This document shows, one piece after another, positions 52,701 through 59,200 of a stretch of 64,000 nucleotides of DNA. This DNA comes from Anadara kagoshimensis (taxonomy: Eukaryota; Mollusca; Bivalvia; Arcoida; Arcidae). Both the position numbers and the translations under genes were made by a program. Where the stretch lies: positions 34,965,997 to 35,029,996 of the forward strand of contig CM037871.1 of NCBI GenBank assembly GCA_021292105.1. The letters are read 5' to 3'. Within the stretch, counting starts at the first letter, position 1. Each line of letters opens with the position of its first letter. The notes beneath the pieces are model-generated. The model did no database searches. It worked only from the letters and a program-made list of their open reading frames with translations, and was not told where the DNA came from.

Positions 52701-55700
52701 TTTGGCTAGCTCACAATGATAGCAGTTGCAGAGGTTGCTGTCTCACTGGTCAATTATCCTGTAACCAGTTAAGTCAGTAACAATGTCAACTGAGGTTATT
52801 GTACTTGCTTCAATTCAGGTCATCATAAGACTTACATGTCCTAGTCTAAAATCAAATCACTACCTATGTTTCTATTCCTGGAGGTCAAATTGCCAGTGGC
52901 TACTTACATGTATTTCTTTAAAAGGACTATATTTACACAAGTTTTGGAAATTTGGCTATTAAAAAATTTCAAAGTGGAAGCTTAGAAGCACTGACACAAC
53001 CCTTGGGTGCAAGTCCAGAACTCTACCTCTACTAAGCCACATGTCATCACAGGAATTCAGAGAATGTCAAACCCTTTAGTCTTTCCTGGGCAACATACCG
53101 GGTAATTCTTTTCACTTAACTGGTAATTCTGAAATTCCTGACTATAAAGAACAGATTTCAAATTCAATGTATGTGTAACCGGAAAGAAAAACGCAGGGTC
53201 GAAGCGGGGATGGAACCTGGGGCCTCCCACACTATAGGTGAGTGCTCTACCACTGAGCTACCCAGACTGCTACCATCCTCCCTTTTTTTTTTTTTTTTTT
53301 TTTGATTCAACTCCCTTAAATTGAAACCACCAGGTTCCACCCTGGGACCAACCTATTGGTCGGCCACTTCCCAGGGTCGACAAGCCCAAAAATGTAACCG
53401 GAAAGAGAAAAATGCAGGGTCGGACCAGTGATCAAACCTGGGGCACTATAGGCCAGTGCTCTACCACTGAGCTACCCAGACCAATACATTCACAAATGCT
53501 CCAAATGAGGGAGGAATTCCCAATTCTAACTGTAAAAACTGTGAAGTTGGCAAAAGTCAAAGGTAAAAAAAAAGCAAAATCTGTTTATCAGATAAGTTCT
53601 AACATAAATATATTTTCTTTCACAATAAAGCAATAGTACGCAGATTACACATTTACAAGTAATAAGAGGGATGTTGTATGGTACCATTAACAGCGTATAC
53701 GGCAGATAACACAAGTGATATGTCTTGTTTCATAGATACACTATATAGAGTAGACAAGCCACTCATCTCACTGTCACTGACCCGACCTCTGGTCATTCAC
53801 ACATCTGGATAGTACAATAAAAGGGCATGTCTGAAAACATGGCTTGGGTCTATCTTCTTAAGCATCCAAAATTTTTAGAACATTTAATTCCAAAGATTTA
53901 TTTTGATTTGGCCTAGCAAATTTTGTCTTTATTGGCAGCTTATTCCATGACAAGCACTAGAGAGTGGTGTTTTTACTATTTACAGTGGCTTTTGAAATCA
54001 GGATTGGGGGTCCAACCGCACTCCCAACTTGGTAATCAACAGAACATTTTTATCTTCTGTTTAAAACAGCTGTATTGAGTTCATCAAAATGAATATTCAA
54101 GATGAGACTCCAAACAAGGATGATTGTCTGTGCATAATGCATACACCTCTGGTTCTGGAAAATTGAACAGAGTACCGATGTAGACAACTTGTAGCTTCTA
54201 CAAAAGAGTTGAGTTGAGTAATGGTGTTTAATGTCCCAGTCAAGAATATTTCCCTTATATCGAGACGTTGTCAGTTATGGGCGAAGGTGCAGGTTCTTTA
54301 GTGTGCCAAGCCCACCAAGACCTGGAACCTCGTTTATTTTAAGTTGCCATCTGAAAGAACATGACTTTAATTTTGTAATTTCGAGTGCTTGGCGAAAGAA
54401 CAGTCACTACCCACTTTTAAGTCTTGGATCAGACCCGGTTGGGGTCTCTACCAACTGAGCTACCACAGTGGTTGTCTACAAAAGATGCCTACTCCTAGAT
54501 TTCAATCAAAGAAATTGTTGGAGCACAATAAAACTTAGACATGTAAAGTAAAACCTTCTTTTATTACCACTAAGAGTCCAGTCAGAATTTTGCATTATAA
54601 AGCTGTTTGGTGATTAATTGCTGAACTTACAAAAAGACCATTAAAAATTTACCACCTTTACTTAGAGACTTCATAAGCAAGGTGTCAAAGTTATTAAGAG
54701 CATTATCACAAGACTTTACCACACATACACACACACACACACACGTATAAAAGTACACACAGTTACACACTAACCATCCCATGTTTTAGGTGATATCAAA
54801 TGTAACTGAACTTCGCACTTCAATTTAAAATAACATCATGTACTAATGTCCGATTATGTGCTCATTATCTCAAATTTAAATATTTGACGTCTGGAGATAT
54901 GACTTAGTAGTCTTTTTGTTTTCTTTACTCTCTATACAAATTTATAGATATATTAAATAAATGCAGATTTTTTTTTTTTTTTTAAAAAACATGAATATTA
55001 ATAATTTGACAGATATAAATAACAAATTATCTCTAACAATGTAGCAATTCTCCAATTTACATCAGATCTCTGCTGTTTTTGGATAAAATAAATTAAAAAC
55101 TTTCGGTAAACTTTAGTCCAATATTTATTGCTTCAGAATGCATACTTTTTTCCAAAGTGTGAAATAAGGCTACACCTAAAAATGAGGTGGTATAAGGTCA
55201 TAAATAGATATGAGATACTATTTATTTTAATTATGTAACATTTTTTTCTAAAATAAAGCATTACATAATATTAAATAATGCATTTAACATACTCAATTAT
55301 TCAGAATTCAAGAAAAAATTGTTCCAGAGACACCGTTACAAACTACAAATGAAAGTAAAAATTTTGCTTTATCAATATGAGTGTACAACTTGCATCTCCC
55401 AGACTCCCCTACACCTCTGATATTGCACAGAAAACAGCAATTTTTTTTTTCAAATATCAAAAGATTTTGATTATCAATAATATTAAAAAAACCATTATAA
55501 TTTCTATTAAAACCCCATTGCTATTAAATTTTATTAAACAAGTAACTTATTAAAGGGACACTGAAGTCTAGCCAATTTGACCAAAATATGAAAATTTATG
55601 TTAAATTATTATTATATTGAAAATTTCACCTTTTTATTCGCCGAAATAAAAAAGATATAGAAGTTTAAAAAATCAAAATTCGTAACCTCAGGCCATTTTG

Positions 55701-56207
55701 GAACTCTTCAATCGGGAGGTACGAAAACAAGTTGTGACGTCATGTGTGAACAACCACTCTTCCTAACTACTGTTTATATATACTGAAGTGTCGCATCTTA
55801 CGAGTTGTTACTTATCCATAATATTAGAAATGGCGCATTATCTTTTTGATTTTGAGTCAGAATATTAGGGAACTGAAAGTAAACCAGAGAATTTATTCAA
55901 ATCGGATTCATGCGAAGTTATAGATAATGATCATCGTTTGTAGGTTTGGGACATATAATGAAACTGCCGAGCAATGAACACTTAGAGGGAATGCATTTGC
56001 TGCACAGAAATCGTACAGATCAAAGACAAAATTAAAAATTGCAATTTATTTAAAAATGTATAATCGACAGCTTTGACCTTGAGATCGTGCATTTCAACCA
56101 AGAAGTTTTGCGATTAGCAACGATTGCAAGAAACAACATAAGACGAGGAGACATTACACCATGGCCAGTCATGAAAAAAAAAACATTTACGGTTGATGAG
56201 AATAAAG

Positions 56208-56248
<41 letters not shown>

Positions 56249-59200
56249 GTCACCTGTAATTAAACCCTCAATATTGACTGACTAGTTGTATATCGGAGTG
56301 TACCCAATCTACTTAACTAACGAGACAGGTACACCAACCCTTTAACTGCAACAGTAGTTGTGTATTTACACACCTTATTTTAAGATGTTGATAATCTCGT
56401 AATTCATAAATATCTATAATTTTTAGAGAATTTTTAAAAACATCATTTTTCACAATAATTATTTCAGACTTTTACTTATATTTATTTATAATAAATACGT
56501 ATATAGAATAAATAAATAAATAAATAGGTCCTTCCAGAAAATGATGCATTAAAATAATATTAATGATGATAATAATTATATATGAAAAAAGAATAACAAG
56601 CATTTGTAAATCAGAAGAGGGGATAGCTACTTTTGATGTACTAACAGGAAAGGGGAAAATGCAGCTGCTACACCGGGACTCGAGCCCGGGAGCTTCCTAA
56701 TACTAGCGGGACGTTCTACCGATTGAGCTACACGGACCGCCAAATTCCTCCCATCTTTTTTCTATTCAACTCCCTTGAATCGAAACCAGCGGGTTCCATC
56801 CCTGGGAACAACTTGTTGGTCAACCAATGCCCAGGGTCGGATGATTCCCCAAATGTAACAGCGGCGTAACCGAACTCGAACCCGGGACCTTCACAATACA
56901 TGTACTAACATACGCTCTACCGATTGGGCCACATGACCACCTATTGAGCCCTTTCCGCCACACAATTGTTATGAGCCAAGAATTTAATTTCACTTTTTTA
57001 TTTTAATTTTTAATGCGCTTCGTCATCAGATCACCTACTGGTTACACAATAAACAGGAGAGTTATTTCATCCTGTGTATAGTTTGGAAAATAAGAGATGC
57101 GTTTCTTTCAGAAGTTATAAGTTGTAATTGTTTCCCAATTTCTTTATATATGTGTACCATTGAAACCGGGAAATAAGCTGTCCTTTTAAATCTAATGAAA
57201 ATTGGACAATACATTCTCTTTAGTTTATACATGTATTAATTATTTGTAGTTACATTTAAGTATCTTCACATCTCACAATAATTTCACTTATATCAAGATG
57301 TCACCAGTCATGTCAATAATTATAACCTGGATTGTATTATATATCTCAAGATTATTTTATTTATATCAAGATGACGCTAGCTATAATTATTGCTTGAATT
57401 GTATAATCCATGTCCTGATAATTCCATTTATATCTGAATATGTTATAACTTGTAAGGCAAAATCGTAGTCAAGATAATTTCATTTATATCAAGATGTGAA
57501 ACAGACGAAGTAGCAGAAATTATGAAATGATATGGTGAACACAAACAGCAGTATAACATAGTAAATAATATACCGTGGATATTGTACTTTTTTTAGTTTT
57601 TTTAAGAGATTTTCATGAAATTTGCAGCCAAGTCTACTTAAAAACGCCATTGTATGGAAATTCATTTAAAAGTAAATTTATACAATTTTAAAGGACGGGC
57701 CTGTACGGACTCTCGCCGTCAGCATTCAAATTTGTCCTGAACTAGATCACACTGTTACAGACATAATTTTTCTCCGCATCAATGACATGAGAAGCGGGGG
57801 GGGGGGGGGGGGGGATTAATTATTTTTTTTAGAGTTTTTGATGTTTAAAATTGAACTTACGAATAGGAATATTTCATTAATTTAAATCATTTTAATTTCA
57901 TACCGCCAGTCACGACAGTCGACCCATCAATTTATATATACATTCGTAAATCAATATTGAAATATTTAATATGTTTTAATGCATCTTTCCAAAATTCCAA
58001 ATTAATTATACTTACATTTAATATGGGATATCGTGAAGACTTTATCACTTAATTTATTTAAACCTATCAATCTTCAGATCTATGTTGTATATTGTAAGGT
58101 AGATCTACCTCTTGGTTACCGGCGATGGAATGTCTAATAAACAGGATCTAAAGGTACTGTAGGTTACTGATAATCTCCTAATTACCTGTATGCGAGAAAG
58201 GGATGTAAATTCTACTTTTAAGAAATTGGGATCTTATTGATTTATCGTGAAAAAATAAAAGAATATTTTATCATTTTAGGTTAGTTGATGCATAGATCAT
58301 TGTGCACATGATTTAGCCAATATTGGTCATTATTAAATTTAAAATAAGTCTAAATAGAGACAGATTCTAAGTTATCATAATTTTTTAATTATTTTTACAA
58401 TCAACGGTCGCACACAAAACCATATTTAAACAATATTTTAACAACTTTTACACTATACTGTAACCACACTATTGATAGCATGGCGAGGTTTGTTCACACA
58501 TGACGTCACAGCGTGTTCTTCTCACCTCCAACACAGAAGAGCTGCGGCGATGATTTTCGGCAATTTTCAAATAGCGAAATATATATCTTAATGGAATAAT
58601 TTTTTATTTTTTTTAATTTTATTATTAATATTGTACTTATAACTATCGATTTTGGTCATAATCCCCTAGACTTCAGTGTCCCTTTAAAGTATTATGTTAC
58701 ATTCCATCAACCTTAACTAGTAAAAGGTTTCTCAATACCTTTAGGCCTAGCATGAAGTCATGATCACATCTGACATCAGAAGATAACAACCTTTAGGCCT
58801 AGCGTGAAGTCATGATCACATCTGACATCAGAAGATAACAATCTTTGAATTCCTTTTTTTCTGGAACTTGCATCATATTATTCTGGGTCTGTGTGTAGGG
58901 GTGTGCAATATTACTGGTATACTGATATATTTAAGGAATATTTTGTGTTTTTAACAAGTTTATTGAGTCATAACATGAAAAACGCTCTGCACATTTTTTC
59001 ATAACTTGTGTTTTTAACAAGTTTTTTGAGTCATAACATGAAAAACGCTCTGCACATTTTTTCATAACTTGTGTTTTTAACAAGTTTATTGAGTTATAAC
59101 ATGAAAAACGCTCTGCACATTTTTTCATAACGCACTACGTGCATTATGAAATTCATGTTATGACTCAATAAACTTGTTAAAAACACAAAATATTCCTTAT

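Larger units (their letters stand above)
55554..58683. mobile_element. 3.1-kb DNA transposon with TTAA duplication (Kolobok/piggyBac-like)
   Basis: Ends AGGGACACTGAAGTCTAG and CTAGACTTCAGTGTCCCT, flanked by TTAA at 55550-55553 and 58684-58687. Subterminal inverted similarity continues about 230 bp (tgacgtcatgtgtgaacaa on the left, its complement near 58490). Near the left end (55829-56190, plus strand) are coding remains: [25 protein letters not shown] and [20 protein letters not shown]. These resemble the zinc-binding, P2X7-type C-terminal domain found in many invertebrate proteins. The frame has several stops and at least one shift. The element also hosts a dimeric SINE. TTAA targets fit Kolobok or piggyBac; no transposase core is visible, so the family is open. 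Confidence 0.75.

Noticed and set aside
54231-54458. 75-codon plus-strand frame
   Set aside because: Inside a SINE family A copy, antisense to its tRNA head.
56660-56745. Possible functional tRNA gene on the minus strand
   Set aside because: A- and B-boxes are present, but the arms do not pair well and the unit belongs to a dimeric SINE.
58931-59128. Minus-strand frame with three 21-residue repeats
   Set aside because: Product of the ~63-bp tandem unit in a foldback element; no start context or partner exon.
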